Below are positions 52,267 through 61,039 of a stretch of 64,000 nt of DNA, piece after piece (the first letter of the stretch is position 1; each line of letters opens with the position of its first letter). Where the stretch lies: NCBI RefSeq assembly GCF_000336815.1, contig NZ_AOLG01000008.1, positions 299,237 through 363,236 of the forward strand. The letters run 5' to 3'. The notes below the pieces were generated by a model. The model saw nothing but the letters and a program-made list of their open reading frames with translations. It did not search any database and was not told where the DNA came from. The position numbers were made by a program, and so were the translations under genes. Source of the DNA: Haloferax prahovense DSM 18310. GTDB lineage: Archaea > Halobacteriota > Halobacteria > Halobacteriales > Haloferacaceae.

Positions 52267-52650
52267 ATGTCCTGTCCCGACTGCGACGGTGAAATCGCCG
52301 TCTTCGCAGTGCCCGAACCGCTCGAGTCTCACGCGCCCGAAGCGGCGCTGACCGTCGGGTTGTGTGCCGGTTGCCTCCGACTTCACCCGGCGGAGACGGC
52401 GCCGACCGGCGGCGACTCGCGCCCGCTCGCGGACGTGCTCCCCGAGGGCGACGCGGGCGCTTCGGTCGCGCTCCTCGTCGGCATGCTCGACTCGCTGGCG
52501 CTCAACCGCGCCGGCATCGTCGACTGCGTCGAGTTCGCCGAACGGTCTGGCATCGACGTGCATCTCACGCTCGACCGACTCCAGCGGGAGGCGACCGACC
52601 CTCACTTCGACGTCGCCCGTCGGCAGGCGCAGTTGGACGCGTTCCTCTGA
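52267..52650 (+). CDS. Small haloarchaeal protein with N-terminal zinc ribbon, 127 aa
   Basis: CPDC (residues 3-6) and CAGC (33-36) form a zinc-ribbon pair; a compact helical domain follows (ASVALLVGMLDSLALNRAGI, then VHLTLDRLQREATDPHFDVA). The ATG at 52267 follows a T-run (TTTTT at about 52235-52239). I know similar haloarchaeal proteins only as an uncharacterised family. It converges on prf1. Confidence 0.78.
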   Translation: MSCPDCDGEIAVFAVPEPLESHAPEAALTVGLCAGCLRLHPAETAPTGGDSRPLADVLPEGDAGASVALLVGMLDSLALNRAGIVDCVEFAERSGIDVHLTLDRLQREATDPHFDVARRQAQLDAFL

Positions 52651-52709
52651 GCGCCGCCGCTCCGTGCTGTCTGACAGCGTGGCGCGCGAAGACGCCGAGG
52701 AGGAGTCGC

Positions 52710-53954
52710 TTAGACGCCGGTGGAGTACCGGAGAATGCCGGCGATACCGCCGAACGCGTCGTAGAGCTGTTCGCCTTTCTCGAAGTCCGTGCTGATGAAC
52801 TTCGTCTCGGTGCCGCGCTGGTCGGCGAGGTCCATGAGCCACTCGATGACGTCCTCGCGCTCTTTCAGCTCGGCTTCCGAGCCGCCTTCGCACTCGTGGG
52901 TCGGCGTGTTGTGACGGTGGTCGACGAGTTCGTACTCCTCTTGGCCGTCGCAGTCGTAGATGGCGATGTCCTTCCGCAGGTCCTCGGAGATGAGGAGACG
53001 GTCGACAGAGCCCATCACGAGGTTCTTCCGGGTCGCCTCGAACCCGTATGTGGACTCGTTGCCGCGGTGGAGCTTCTCGAAGAACTCCTCCATCTGCCTT
53101 TTGTCCTTCATGACCTCCTGGTCGGCCAGCGCGTCCTGGCCGGCGTCGACGAGGTCGTAGAGGCCGGACTCGTCGGTGTAGGCTACGTCGAACTTCCCGA
53201 CGACGAGGTCCTGCAGTTCGTGGTGGAGGTAGTCGCCGTCGAGGAACTCGTCTTTCGTCGGCGAGGGGCCGCCCACGAGGATGCCGTCCATCTCGTGTCG
53301 CTTGGGGACGAACAGGTCGTTGGCCATGCCGGCGACCTCCTGATAGAAGTTGTCGATGGCTTCGAGGCGGAGGCGGGCGAAACGCTGGGCGGACTGACCA
53401 CCTTTGCGCTGCTTACCGGGGACGAGCGACGAGGCGCTCTTGACCGGCTCGACGCGCTTGCCCTTGAGCCAGCCGACGTTGGCCTCGCGGCGGTCGAGGA
53501 CGATGAGCCCGAACAGGCCCTTGTCCATGAGCATGTCCTCGAGCGGCCCGGTGAGGAAGTTCGAGTCGCAGTGGTACCGGAACGACTGAATCGGCTCCGG
53601 CGGGCTCTCCAGCACCTTCGTGACCATGTCCGTCTGGCCGCCGCCGGAGTTGACCGCTCCGGAGAACATGACGATACCGCGGTCCGGTGGGAAGGTGTCG
53701 TAGTACCGGAGTCGGTCCTTGATGCTCGTCAGGGCGTCTTGGACGTTCGTTCGCGTCTGCTTCGATTTGATGTTAGACGCTTCGCTGTGCTCCGTGATGA
53801 CGTGTTCGACCACGTCGGAAATCTGCTTGTCTTCGGGGATGTAGATGGTGACGAGCTGCGTTCCTGACCCTTCGTACTCTCGCAGGTCCTCGATGACCTT
53901 CTTGAATTCGTACTTTCGGCGGTCCTCGCTCGCCTCCTCGGCGTCGCTACTCAT
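52710..53954 (-). CDS. prf1: Archaeal peptide chain release factor 1 (aRF1)
   Basis: A 414-residue class I release factor that recognises all three stop codons. NIKS (61-64) is the codon-recognition loop in domain 1. GGQ (185-187, in KQRKGGQSAQRF) is the loop that triggers peptidyl-tRNA hydrolysis. The C-terminal domain carries the minidomain cysteine/histidine region (YDCDGQEEYELVDHRHNTPT). The ATG at 53954 is used; a GTG one codon earlier is also in frame. TTACTTAG on the minus strand about 27 nt upstream is the TATA box. Confidence 0.97.
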   Translation of the reverse strand: MSSDAEEASEDRRKYEFKKVIEDLREYEGSGTQLVTIYIPEDKQISDVVEHVITEHSEASNIKSKQTRTNVQDALTSIKDRLRYYDTFPPDRGIVMFSGAVNSGGGQTDMVTKVLESPPEPIQSFRYHCDSNFLTGPLEDMLMDKGLFGLIVLDRREANVGWLKGKRVEPVKSASSLVPGKQRKGGQSAQRFARLRLEAIDNFYQEVAGMANDLFVPKRHEMDGILVGGPSPTKDEFLDGDYLHHELQDLVVGKFDVAYTDESGLYDLVDAGQDALADQEVMKDKRQMEEFFEKLHRGNESTYGFEATRKNLVMGSVDRLLISEDLRKDIAIYDCDGQEEYELVDHRHNTPTHECEGGSEAELKEREDVIEWLMDLADQRGTETKFISTDFEKGEQLYDAFGGIAGILRYSTGV

Positions 53955-54108
53955 CACTCCACCTAGTCCCTCCAGCGGCTAAGTAACCTTTGACTGGTCA
54001 CGTTCCGCGGTATCCTGCCGCACGAGCCGCCCTACGACCCGACTTCGAGACGAGCGCGGTCGGAGAACATTTATGTGGCTGTCACGGGTGGACTTCGACG
54101 TTGGAATT

Positions 54109-55935
54109 ATGGCCCGGGTGTACGCAGTTGCCAGCGCGAAAGGCGGGGTTGGAAAGACGACGACCACGGCCAACCTCGGGACGACGCTCGCGATGGCCGG
54201 TCACGATGTCGTCGTCGTCGACGGTGACCTCGGGATGCCGAACCTCGCCGGCGCGCTCGGCGTCGACCCGGACGGGGCGACGCTTCACGACGTATTGACA
54301 GGCGAGGCGGCGGTCGAGGCGGCCGTCTACGAGGGACCGGCGGGACTCTCGGTGCTCCCCGGCTCGAACGCCCTCGAAGCGTTCGCGACGGCGAACGCGA
54401 AGGAACTCGAACCGGTCGTCTCGGCGCTCGAAGCGAGCTACGATATCGTCATCATCGACACCGGCGCGGGGCTGAGCGACGACACCTTCGTCCCGTTGAA
54501 GCTCGCCGACGAGGTCGTCTTGGTCTCGACGACCGAGCGCGAGTCGCTCGGCGACACTGAAAAGACCCGACAGCTCGCAGAGCGAATCGGCGCCGACGTG
54601 GTCGGCGTCGTCCTCACGCGCGTCAACCAGTCGAACCCGAACGCCGACGTGGTCGCCTCGCTCCTCGACGCCGGCGTCATCGCCGTCGTCCCCGAGGACC
54701 CGGCCATCCGCGAGGCGCTCAGCACGCAGATTCCGGTCGTCGCCCGCTCGCCCGACAGCATCGCGGCCGCGGGCTACCGCGCCCTCGCCGAAGCGCTCAC
54801 CGGCAAGCCGGTGCCGATTCCGGACGACGCGGTCGACTCGGCCGACTCCGAGGCCGCGGCGGACGAGTCGGACACGGAACCCGAACCGGCGGCCACCGCG
54901 GAATCCGCTTCCGACGCGGCCAGCGACGACGACGCGGTCGACGGCGAAGCAGCCACGCCGGAGGCGAGTGAGCACACGTCGGTCGTTCAGGTCGACGCGG
55001 ACCCCGCAGCGGAGTCCGACCCGGAATCGGAACCCGACGTCGAAGCCGAGACCACTGATATGGGCCCAGAGCCGGCGGTCGAGGACACTGACGCCGACCC
55101 CGAACCGGACGACGACCTCGCGGCGTCGATTCCGTTTTCCGGTGGCTCCGCTGAAGCGTCGGACGACTCCGCCGAACCCGACGTGGACCCCGCCGAGGAC
55201 GCGGGCGAACCGGCGGTCGAAACGGATGCAGTCGCCGACCCGATGGATGGTGACGACTCCGCCGAACCCGACGGTGTCGTCGAAGCCCCAGACGTTGGTG
55301 CGGCCGCCGTCGAAGCCGGTGATGACGACGCGCCGGCCGACCCGCTGGCGGCCGACACGTCCGACGACTCGATGGTCGCAGACCCCGAACCGGTCGGCGA
55401 CGAGGAACCGGAGAGTGACCCGCTGGCGGCGGACCTCGAAGCGGTCACTCGCGGCACCTCGACCGCCGACCATGAGGCCGCCCTGGATGTCGACGCCGAC
55501 GCCGGTGCGACGGGCACGGACCCGCTCGCTGAAGGGACCGTCGAAGCAGAGTCGGTCGGCGACCTGTCGCCCGGTTCACCGTCCGACGACCCCGCCGAGG
55601 TTCCCGAGACGCCGGCGGACGATGCTGACCCGGTGACTGAGGGTTCCGAATCTGAGGATTCCGAATCCGCGGAGTCCGTCCCTACGGATTTCGACCCCGA
55701 CGCCGAGGAGACGGACGCGCACGGCGCGGACGAACCTCTCGTTGCCGAGGCTGAGCCGAGCACCGCCGACACTGGTGCTGACGCCGACGCCGACGCCGAC
55801 GCCGACGAATCGCCCGAAGCCGGCGGCGACGAGGAGGGCGTCTACACCACTTCGCTCGTCGAGGAGGTCGAGTCGTTCGACGACGACGAGCGCGACGAGA
55901 AGAAAAAGGGATTCTTCAGTCGTTTCCTCGGCTAA
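54109..55935 (+). CDS. minD4: MinD-type ATPase with long acidic tail (MinD4)
   Basis: A 608-residue ParA/MinD ATPase. The deviant Walker A is KGGVGKTT (11-18), with VVVDGDLGMPNLAGALGV as switch I and IIDTGAGLSDDTFVPLKLAD as Walker B. From about residue 255 the protein is a low-complexity Asp/Glu/Ala/Pro tail of about 340 residues, ending in a basic-aromatic KKKGFFSRFLG. It matches H. volcanii MinD4, which oscillates between cell poles and positions archaella and chemosensory arrays (established). The start at 54109 begins MARVYAVASAKGG; the TATA-like CATTTATG (54068-54075) would leave a short leader. Confidence 0.92.
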   Translation: MARVYAVASAKGGVGKTTTTANLGTTLAMAGHDVVVVDGDLGMPNLAGALGVDPDGATLHDVLTGEAAVEAAVYEGPAGLSVLPGSNALEAFATANAKELEPVVSALEASYDIVIIDTGAGLSDDTFVPLKLADEVVLVSTTERESLGDTEKTRQLAERIGADVVGVVLTRVNQSNPNADVVASLLDAGVIAVVPEDPAIREALSTQIPVVARSPDSIAAAGYRALAEALTGKPVPIPDDAVDSADSEAAADESDTEPEPAATAESASDAASDDDAVDGEAATPEASEHTSVVQVDADPAAESDPESEPDVEAETTDMGPEPAVEDTDADPEPDDDLAASIPFSGGSAEASDDSAEPDVDPAEDAGEPAVETDAVADPMDGDDSAEPDGVVEAPDVGAAAVEAGDDDAPADPLAADTSDDSMVADPEPVGDEEPESDPLAADLEAVTRGTSTADHEAALDVDADAGATGTDPLAEGTVEAESVGDLSPGSPSDDPAEVPETPADDADPVTEGSESEDSESAESVPTDFDPDAEETDAHGADEPLVAEAEPSTADTGADADADADADESPEAGGDEEGVYTTSLVEEVESFDDDERDEKKKGFFSRFLG

Positions 55936-55974
55936 ACGGGAAGGCCTTTTACTCGCGTCTGCGGAAAGCCCTCT

Positions 55975-56112
55975 ATGGCAGACTCTGAGTCCGTTCCCTT
56001 CTGGTGGATAGTCCTGTTTCTCGTCCTCGCGCTCGGCAGCGGTGCCGCCGTCGTCTTCTCGGTCGGCGGGTCGCTCATCTCGGGGGCCGCGGTACTCCCG
56101 CTTTTCTTCTGA
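55975..56112 (+). CDS. 45-residue membrane peptide downstream of minD4
   Basis: ATG 55975 to TGA 56110-56112 encodes a peptide starting MADSESVPFWWIVLFLVLAL with a second hydrophobic stretch (GGSLISGAAVLPLFF). CCTTTTA at 55945-55951 lies 24-30 nt before the ATG, the leaderless distance, so it has its own promoter 39 bp after minD4. Codon use matches neighbours. It converges on argS with 44 bp between. Function unknown. Confidence 0.65.
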   Translation: MADSESVPFWWIVLFLVLALGSGAAVVFSVGGSLISGAAVLPLFF

Positions 56113-56156
56113 ACCGCCGGAAAAAGCCGTCTCCGAAGAACTCGCTCAGCCCGCGG

Positions 56157-57920
56157 TCACATCGACTCGGGCGCTTCCACGCCCACGATAGCGAGTGCGT
56201 TCGCCACCGCGTTCCGCGAGGCCTCAACGAGCGCGAGGCGGGCCGCGCCGACCTCCTCGTCGGCGTCGAGCACGGGGCACTCGCGGTAGAAGGTGTTGAA
56301 CACCTCGGCGAGCTCGCGGGCGAACGTCGCCACGGTGTGGGGTTCGAGGTCGTCGGCCGCGGCCTCGACGACGGCGGGGAACCGCGCGATGGTCGCCAGC
56401 AGGTCGCGCTCGGCGTCGGTCGTCAGCACGGTCGGGTCGACCTCGCTCGCGTCGAGGCCGGCGGCGGCCGCCTCGTCGGCGATGCCGCAACAGCGCGCGT
56501 GGACGTACTGGATGTACGGCGCGGACTGCGCCTCGAAGTTGAGCGCCTGGTCCCACTCGAAGGTGATGGTCTTCGTGGGCTGTTTGGAGACGATGTCGTA
56601 GCGGACCGCGCCGATGCCGACCTGCCGGGCGATGCGGTCGATGTCGGCCTCGCCGAGGTCGTCGTCGCGAGTGCGGCCTTCGAGGCGGGTCTCGACCTCG
56701 TCGCGGGCGCGGTCGATGGCCTCGTCGAGGAGGTCGTCGAGCATGACGCCCGTCCCCTTGCGGGTGGACATCGTCTCGCCGCCGGGGAGGTTGACCCACG
56801 AGTAGATGACGTTCTCCAGTTTGTCCACGTCGTTGCCGAGGATGTCCAGCGCGGCGCGGAGCTGTCCGGACTGGAGCTTGTGGTCCTCGCCGAGGACGGT
56901 CACGGCGCGGTCGTAGTTGTCGAACTTCCACTCGTGGTGAGCGAGGTCACGCGTCGTGTACAGCGAGGTGTCGTCCGACCGGAGGAACACGAGGTTCTTC
57001 TCGAAGCCGTAGTCCTCGAGTTCGAGTTGCCACGCGTCTTCCTCGTAGACGGCGTGGTCGGTCTCCTTGAGGCGCTCGGCGAGGTCGCGGGTGCTCCCGT
57101 CGAACATGAACCGCGTCTCCTTGACGAACTCGTCGAACTCCGCGGGGAGGCGTTCGAGACACTCGCGCATGCCGCCGAGCACCTGGTCGACCACGGTCTC
57201 GACGCGGGCGTAGGTCTCCTCGTCGCCCTCCTCGATGCCCTGGAGAATCTCGGTGATTTCCGCTTCCGCCTGCTCGACTTCCTCGGGGTCGGCCTCTTCG
57301 AGGAACGCGTTGCCCTTGCGGTAGTAGCGAACGAGGTCGTACTCGACGCGCTCGCGCGCGGGTTCGCTGTCGAGCTCCGCTTCGTCGAACGTCTCGTAGG
57401 CCCACGTGAAGACGGCCATCTGGCGGCCGGCGTCGTTCACGTAGTAGTGGCGGTCGACGTCGTTGCCGGCGAAGTCGAGCAGGTTGGCGACGGCGTCGCC
57501 GATGACCGGGTTACGGGTGCGACCGACGTGGACCGGGCCGGTCGGGTTCGCGCTCGTGTGCTCGACGACGACGCTGTCGCCGGTCGCGGGCAGGCGACCG
57601 TACTCCTCGTCGGCCGCGGCGGCTTCGAGGGTGTCGTCGTAGTAGGCGTCGGAGACGTGGAAGTTGACGTACGGGCCCTGCGTGTCGACCGCGGCGAGGT
57701 AGTCGTAGCCCTCGACGGAGAGTTCGTCTGCGATGTCGACGGCGATCTTCGGCGGCGGCGCGCCGACGACCCCGGCGAGTCTGAAGGCGACGCTGGAGGC
57801 GAGCGTCGCGGGTACGTCCTCCGGCGGTTCCTCGACCCCGAGGTCGTCGGTGGGAAGGTCGAGCGACGAGAGCGCCGCAGAGAGCGCCGTCTCGACCTCC
57901 TCACGGAACTGTCTGAACAT
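56157..57920 (-). CDS. argS: Arginyl-tRNA synthetase
   Basis: A 587-residue class I aminoacyl-tRNA synthetase. The N-terminal Add1 domain (1-105) precedes the HIGH-type motif HVGR (131-134, in [13 protein letters not shown]). [13 protein letters not shown] (about residue 390) holds the KMSKS equivalent. The C-terminal DALR anticodon-binding domain contains [14 protein letters not shown]-type and [17 protein letters not shown]-type segments. The start is ATG at 57920. Standalone gene. Confidence 0.96.
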   Translation of the reverse strand: MFRQFREEVETALSAALSSLDLPTDDLGVEEPPEDVPATLASSVAFRLAGVVGAPPPKIAVDIADELSVEGYDYLAAVDTQGPYVNFHVSDAYYDDTLEAAAADEEYGRLPATGDSVVVEHTSANPTGPVHVGRTRNPVIGDAVANLLDFAGNDVDRHYYVNDAGRQMAVFTWAYETFDEAELDSEPARERVEYDLVRYYRKGNAFLEEADPEEVEQAEAEITEILQGIEEGDEETYARVETVVDQVLGGMRECLERLPAEFDEFVKETRFMFDGSTRDLAERLKETDHAVYEEDAWQLELEDYGFEKNLVFLRSDDTSLYTTRDLAHHEWKFDNYDRAVTVLGEDHKLQSGQLRAALDILGNDVDKLENVIYSWVNLPGGETMSTRKGTGVMLDDLLDEAIDRARDEVETRLEGRTRDDDLGEADIDRIARQVGIGAVRYDIVSKQPTKTITFEWDQALNFEAQSAPYIQYVHARCCGIADEAAAAGLDASEVDPTVLTTDAERDLLATIARFPAVVEAAADDLEPHTVATFARELAEVFNTFYRECPVLDADEEVGAARLALVEASRNAVANALAIVGVEAPESM

Positions 57921-58047
57921 GTACGCGGATTCTCGATAGGCGGCTAAAGGCCTTTCCGAACCGTTCGAGCGACCGCGCGCCGCATCGAACGGTGACGCTC
58001 GTTTCCCCGGTTGACGGGGTAGTCTTCCCGCCGCTCGCTCCGATACC

Positions 58048-58073
58048 TTACCAGTTAGGTAATAGTGGTATAT
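58048..58073 (+). promoter_or_regulatory. Palindrome and TATA box upstream of the zinc-finger microprotein
   Basis: TTACC-AGTTA-GGTAA (58048-58062) is a perfect 5-bp inverted repeat, immediately followed by GGTATAT (58068-58074), a good TATA box. This is where an activator or repressor would contact the BRE/TATA region. Transcription would start near 58097, leaving a ~35-nt leader before the ATG at 58132. Confidence 0.4.
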
Positions 58074-58131
58074 CGTAAGCGGACGACATTCAAATCACGG
58101 GCGGCGACCCGCCGCTCTCACCACCCCACCC

Positions 58132-58284
58132 ATGAGTCAATGCAACCACTGCGATGCGTTCGTGTCGAACAACTTCGTCCGCGTCTTCGGCGACGAGGAC
58201 GGCAACGTGTACGCGTGTCCCAGTTGCTCGGCGAACGCGGGTATCTCACAGGTCAGCACCGAGCGGCGAGCGTCGTCTCCCTGA
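58132..58284 (+). CDS. CxxC-CxxC zinc-finger microprotein, 50 aa
   Basis: ATG 58132 to TGA 58282-58284. MSQCNHCDAF and YACPSCSANAG hold two CxxC pairs (C4/C7 and C29/C32) around a short beta hairpin, a zinc-ribbon layout frequent among haloarchaeal microproteins. The leader contains a GCGGC/GCCGC hairpin, and there is a palindrome next to the TATA box. No partner gene is adjacent. Function unknown, perhaps regulatory. Confidence 0.7.
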   Translation: MSQCNHCDAFVSNNFVRVFGDEDGNVYACPSCSANAGISQVSTERRASSP

Positions 58285-58626
58285 GGACGCGATTCGGTCG
58301 CTGGCCCGACGGCCCGGAACGCGTGGCATCGCACACTCACCGCCACTCCCCATCACACCCACACTCTCCACCACCACACACCCACACCGTCACACCGACC
58401 CAGCGGCCGGTGCCGCTCTCGTCGAACCGAGAGACTTGACCGCGCGTCCGCCGAACACGCCCTTCTCGACGCGGTAGACTGACCGACGGACTTACCCGTT
58501 CGCGATTGGAACTGTCGCGTATCCACGGCGGTCGCGTCCACCGGTCGTTCCTTCTCTGACTATCTCACTATTGGAACGCATCTCACTTACGATATGCTTA
58601 TGGGGAGCGCGTTCGAAGCGAGAGGT
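58285..58626. other. Non-coding spacer with C/A-only tract and ribK promoter
   Basis: No credible gene in 342 bp. About 58328-58400 is a strongly strand-biased C/A-rich tract (repeated CACACCCACA-type words with almost no G). Near the end, ATCTCACT occurs twice in direct orientation (58562-58569 and 58580-58587, 18 bp apart) right before the TATA box ATATGCTTA (58592-58600) of ribK. The pair is a candidate operator. Confidence 0.6.
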
Positions 58627-59340
58627 ATGTCAGAATCGGCAGTCGCCGCGGCGGTCGGGTACGACGAGTTGGCCACGCTCAAACTCGTCGCGCTCGACGG
58701 CGGGCGCTCCGGCCCGGTCAAGCTCTCCTGTTCCGGCGTCGCGAACCGACTCGACGTGTCGAACCAGACGGCCTCTCGTCGCCTCCAGCGCCTCGAAGAA
58801 GCCGACTTCGTCGACCGCGAGGTCGTCGCCGACGGCCAGTGGATAACCATCACCGACGCGGGGGAGTCCGCGCTCAGACAGGAGTACGCCGACTACCGAC
58901 GCATCTTCGAGACGCCCTCGGTTGTCGTCCTCGACGGCGAGGTCACCGGCGGGATGGGCGAGGGTCGCCACTACATCTCGCTTTCGGGCTACATGGAGCA
59001 GTTCAGAGACCGGCTCGGCTACGAGCCGTTCCCCGGCACGCTGAACGTCCGCCTCGACGACGACGCGGTCCGCGCTCGCGCCGGCATGACCGCCCTCGAC
59101 GCGGTCCCGATAGACGGCTGGGAAGACGACGAACGCACCTTCGGCCCGGCGACGTGTTACGCCGCCTCCGTCGCGGTCGGCGACGAGTCCTACGAACCGG
59201 TCCACATCATCGTCCCCGAGCGAACCCACCACGACGAGTCGCAACTGGAGATAATCGCGCCCGATAAGCTCCGCGACGAACTCGACCTCGACGACGACGA
59301 CGAGGTCACGGTCCGCGTCGAGGAGGCGGATTACGAATGA
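58627..59340 (+). CDS. ribK: CTP-dependent riboflavin kinase with N-terminal HTH (RbkR type)
   Basis: A 237-residue two-domain protein. Residues 1-90 form a winged helix ([20 protein letters not shown]). Residues about 95-235 are the archaeal CTP-dependent riboflavin kinase ([32 protein letters not shown]) that makes FMN. Fusions of this kind are known as RbkR, which both phosphorylate riboflavin and repress riboflavin genes. The start at 58627 is set by the TATA box 27-35 nt upstream; an in-frame ATG at 58594 lies in the promoter. Its stop overlaps ribB by four bases. Confidence 0.95.
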   Translation: MSESAVAAAVGYDELATLKLVALDGGRSGPVKLSCSGVANRLDVSNQTASRRLQRLEEADFVDREVVADGQWITITDAGESALRQEYADYRRIFETPSVVVLDGEVTGGMGEGRHYISLSGYMEQFRDRLGYEPFPGTLNVRLDDDAVRARAGMTALDAVPIDGWEDDERTFGPATCYAASVAVGDESYEPVHIIVPERTHHDESQLEIIAPDKLRDELDLDDDDEVTVRVEEADYE

Positions 59341-60026
59341 GCCGCACCGCCGAGTCGACCGGCGACTTCGACGCCGTCTCGCGCGTTCTCGACGCCTTCC
59401 GCGCCGGCGAACCGGTGCTCGTCCACGACTTCGACGACCGCGAGGGGGAGACCGACCTCGTCTACCCCGCGGGCGCGGTCCGTCCGGCCGACGTGGCCCG
59501 GATGCGCAACGACGCCGGCGGCCTCGTCTGCGTCGCCCTCCCGAACGACGTGTCAGAATCCCTCGGCCTCCCGTTCATGGACGACGTGCTCGACCACCCG
59601 GCCGCGTCGTCTCACGACCTCGCCTACGACTCTCGGTCGTCGTTTTCGTTCACGGTGAACCACCGCGACTCGTTTACGGGCATCACCGACCGCGACCGCG
59701 CGATGACCATCTCTCGACTCGCACCCGTCGCCGAGGCCGCCCGCGCCGGCGAGTACGACGCCGACGACTTCGGCGGCGAGTTCCGTGCGCCCGGCCACGT
59801 CCACCTGCTCCGCGGCGCGCCGAACCTGCTTTCTGACCGGCAGGGCCACACTGAACTCGGCCTCGCGATGGCCGACGAGGCGGGTATCCCGCCGGCGGTC
59901 GTCGTCTGCGAGATGCTCGACGACGAGACCGGCGCGGCCCTCTCGAAGGACGCCGCCCGCGACTACGCCGACCGACACGGCTTCGCCTTCGTCGACGGCG
60001 ACGGCCTCATCGACGAACTCGTCTGA
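59337..60026 (+). CDS. ribB: 3,4-dihydroxy-2-butanone-4-phosphate synthase
   Basis: A 229-residue enzyme converting ribulose-5-phosphate to the four-carbon precursor of riboflavin. [20 protein letters not shown] carries the acidic metal and substrate loop. Further family segments are [20 protein letters not shown] and [20 protein letters not shown]. The enzyme is monofunctional: there is no GTP cyclohydrolase II domain. ATGA overlap with ribK shows an operon, placing precursor synthesis and FMN formation under the same HTH-kinase. Confidence 0.95.
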   Translation: MSRTAESTGDFDAVSRVLDAFRAGEPVLVHDFDDREGETDLVYPAGAVRPADVARMRNDAGGLVCVALPNDVSESLGLPFMDDVLDHPAASSHDLAYDSRSSFSFTVNHRDSFTGITDRDRAMTISRLAPVAEAARAGEYDADDFGGEFRAPGHVHLLRGAPNLLSDRQGHTELGLAMADEAGIPPAVVVCEMLDDETGAALSKDAARDYADRHGFAFVDGDGLIDELV

Positions 60027-60058
60027 GCGATCGAGGGGGTCCGCCCCGATTTACCTTC

Positions 60059-60949
60059 TCACGCGCGCCCGTCGCGCCACGACCACGTCGGTTCCCAGCC
60101 GAGCAGTCGCTTTGCCTTCTCGGTCGAAACGAGCGCCTCGTGGTCCGAAAGCGGCGCTCTGACCTCCGCGCCGGGGTAGACCTCGCGGGCGACTGTCTCT
60201 GACTCGACGGTCGTCGAGGTGTCGGCGGCCGCGGCCCAGAACACCTCGTGGCCCGCGAAGTCGGCTTCGAGCGCCCGGCGGACGAGCCGCGCGGCGTCCT
60301 CTCTGCCGAGGTACGAAAAGAGCGTGTTGCGCGCGGTGTGGAAGTGCCCGGCGTCCCGCAGTCCCGACAGCGAGCGGTCGGCCTCGGCGAAGGTCCGGCG
60401 GGCCTCTTCTTCACTCGGCATCCACGGGAATCGGAGGCTGGCGACCGTCTCGGGTGCGTCGTCGCGGCGGACGACCCCCGCGGCGGTCTGCTCGGCGACG
60501 TACTTCCCGAGGCCGTAGGGGTTCGAGGGCGTCGCGCGGTGGGTCTCGTCGACCGGGAGGAAGTCGATTCGAGCGGGGTCGGGTTCGAAGCTCCCGCCGA
60601 TGGCGCTCATGCTGGAGGCGGCGACCACGCGGTCGATGCCGAGCGCGGCGGCGACTTCGAGGACGACGTAGGTCGACTGGACGTTGCTCTCGAAGACGCG
60701 GTGGCCGGGGTCGTTCGTCGGCGTCGAGATGGTTCCGAGATGGACGACTGCGTCGGCGTCGACGTCGCTGAGCGCCGCGGTGAGGTCGCCCGGGTCGAGC
60801 GCGCTCACGCGGTAGTCGTGGTCCGCGAGCGACGACTCGCTGTGCCGCGAGCAGTTCGTGACGGTGTAGCCGCTCGCGCGGAGGTGGGCGACGACGGTCG
60901 GCCCGAGGTTTCCGGTCCCGCCCGTGACGGCGACGGATTCGAGGCTCAT
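60059..60949 (-). CDS. NAD-dependent epimerase/dehydratase
   Basis: A 296-residue extended SDR. TGGTGNLGPTVVAHLRASGY (9-28) is the GxxGxxG NAD(P) loop. VVAASSMSAIGGSF holds the catalytic serine, and NPYGLGKYVAEQT the YxxxK pair. The C-terminal part (VFWAAAADTSTTVESETVAR) fits a nucleotide-sugar binding domain, ending KAKRLLGWEPTWSW as typical of sugar epimerases. Substrate unknown. It converges on ribB. Confidence 0.9.
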   Translation of the reverse strand: MSLESVAVTGGTGNLGPTVVAHLRASGYTVTNCSRHSESSLADHDYRVSALDPGDLTAALSDVDADAVVHLGTISTPTNDPGHRVFESNVQSTYVVLEVAAALGIDRVVAASSMSAIGGSFEPDPARIDFLPVDETHRATPSNPYGLGKYVAEQTAAGVVRRDDAPETVASLRFPWMPSEEEARRTFAEADRSLSGLRDAGHFHTARNTLFSYLGREDAARLVRRALEADFAGHEVFWAAAADTSTTVESETVAREVYPGAEVRAPLSDHEALVSTEKAKRLLGWEPTWSWRDGRA

Positions 60950-61039
60950 ACCCCGTCATGGCGGCCCGCGGACAAAACCGCGGGGGACGCGGTGGTCGGG
61001 TCGTCATGATTTTAGAGGGGGGCCACCGAAGGCCACTAC

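Noticed and set aside
53625-53650. A second GGQ triplet in aRF1 (VNSGGGQTDM)
   Set aside because: The functional loop is KQRKGGQSAQRF at 185-187. The earlier triplet lies in domain 1 and is not the catalytic loop.
54109-55935. Repetitive acidic tail of MinD4 as a sign of frameshift or contamination
   Set aside because: The frame is open to the end, with normal codon use and a conserved-looking terminal motif. Long acidic tails fit halophilic MinD4.
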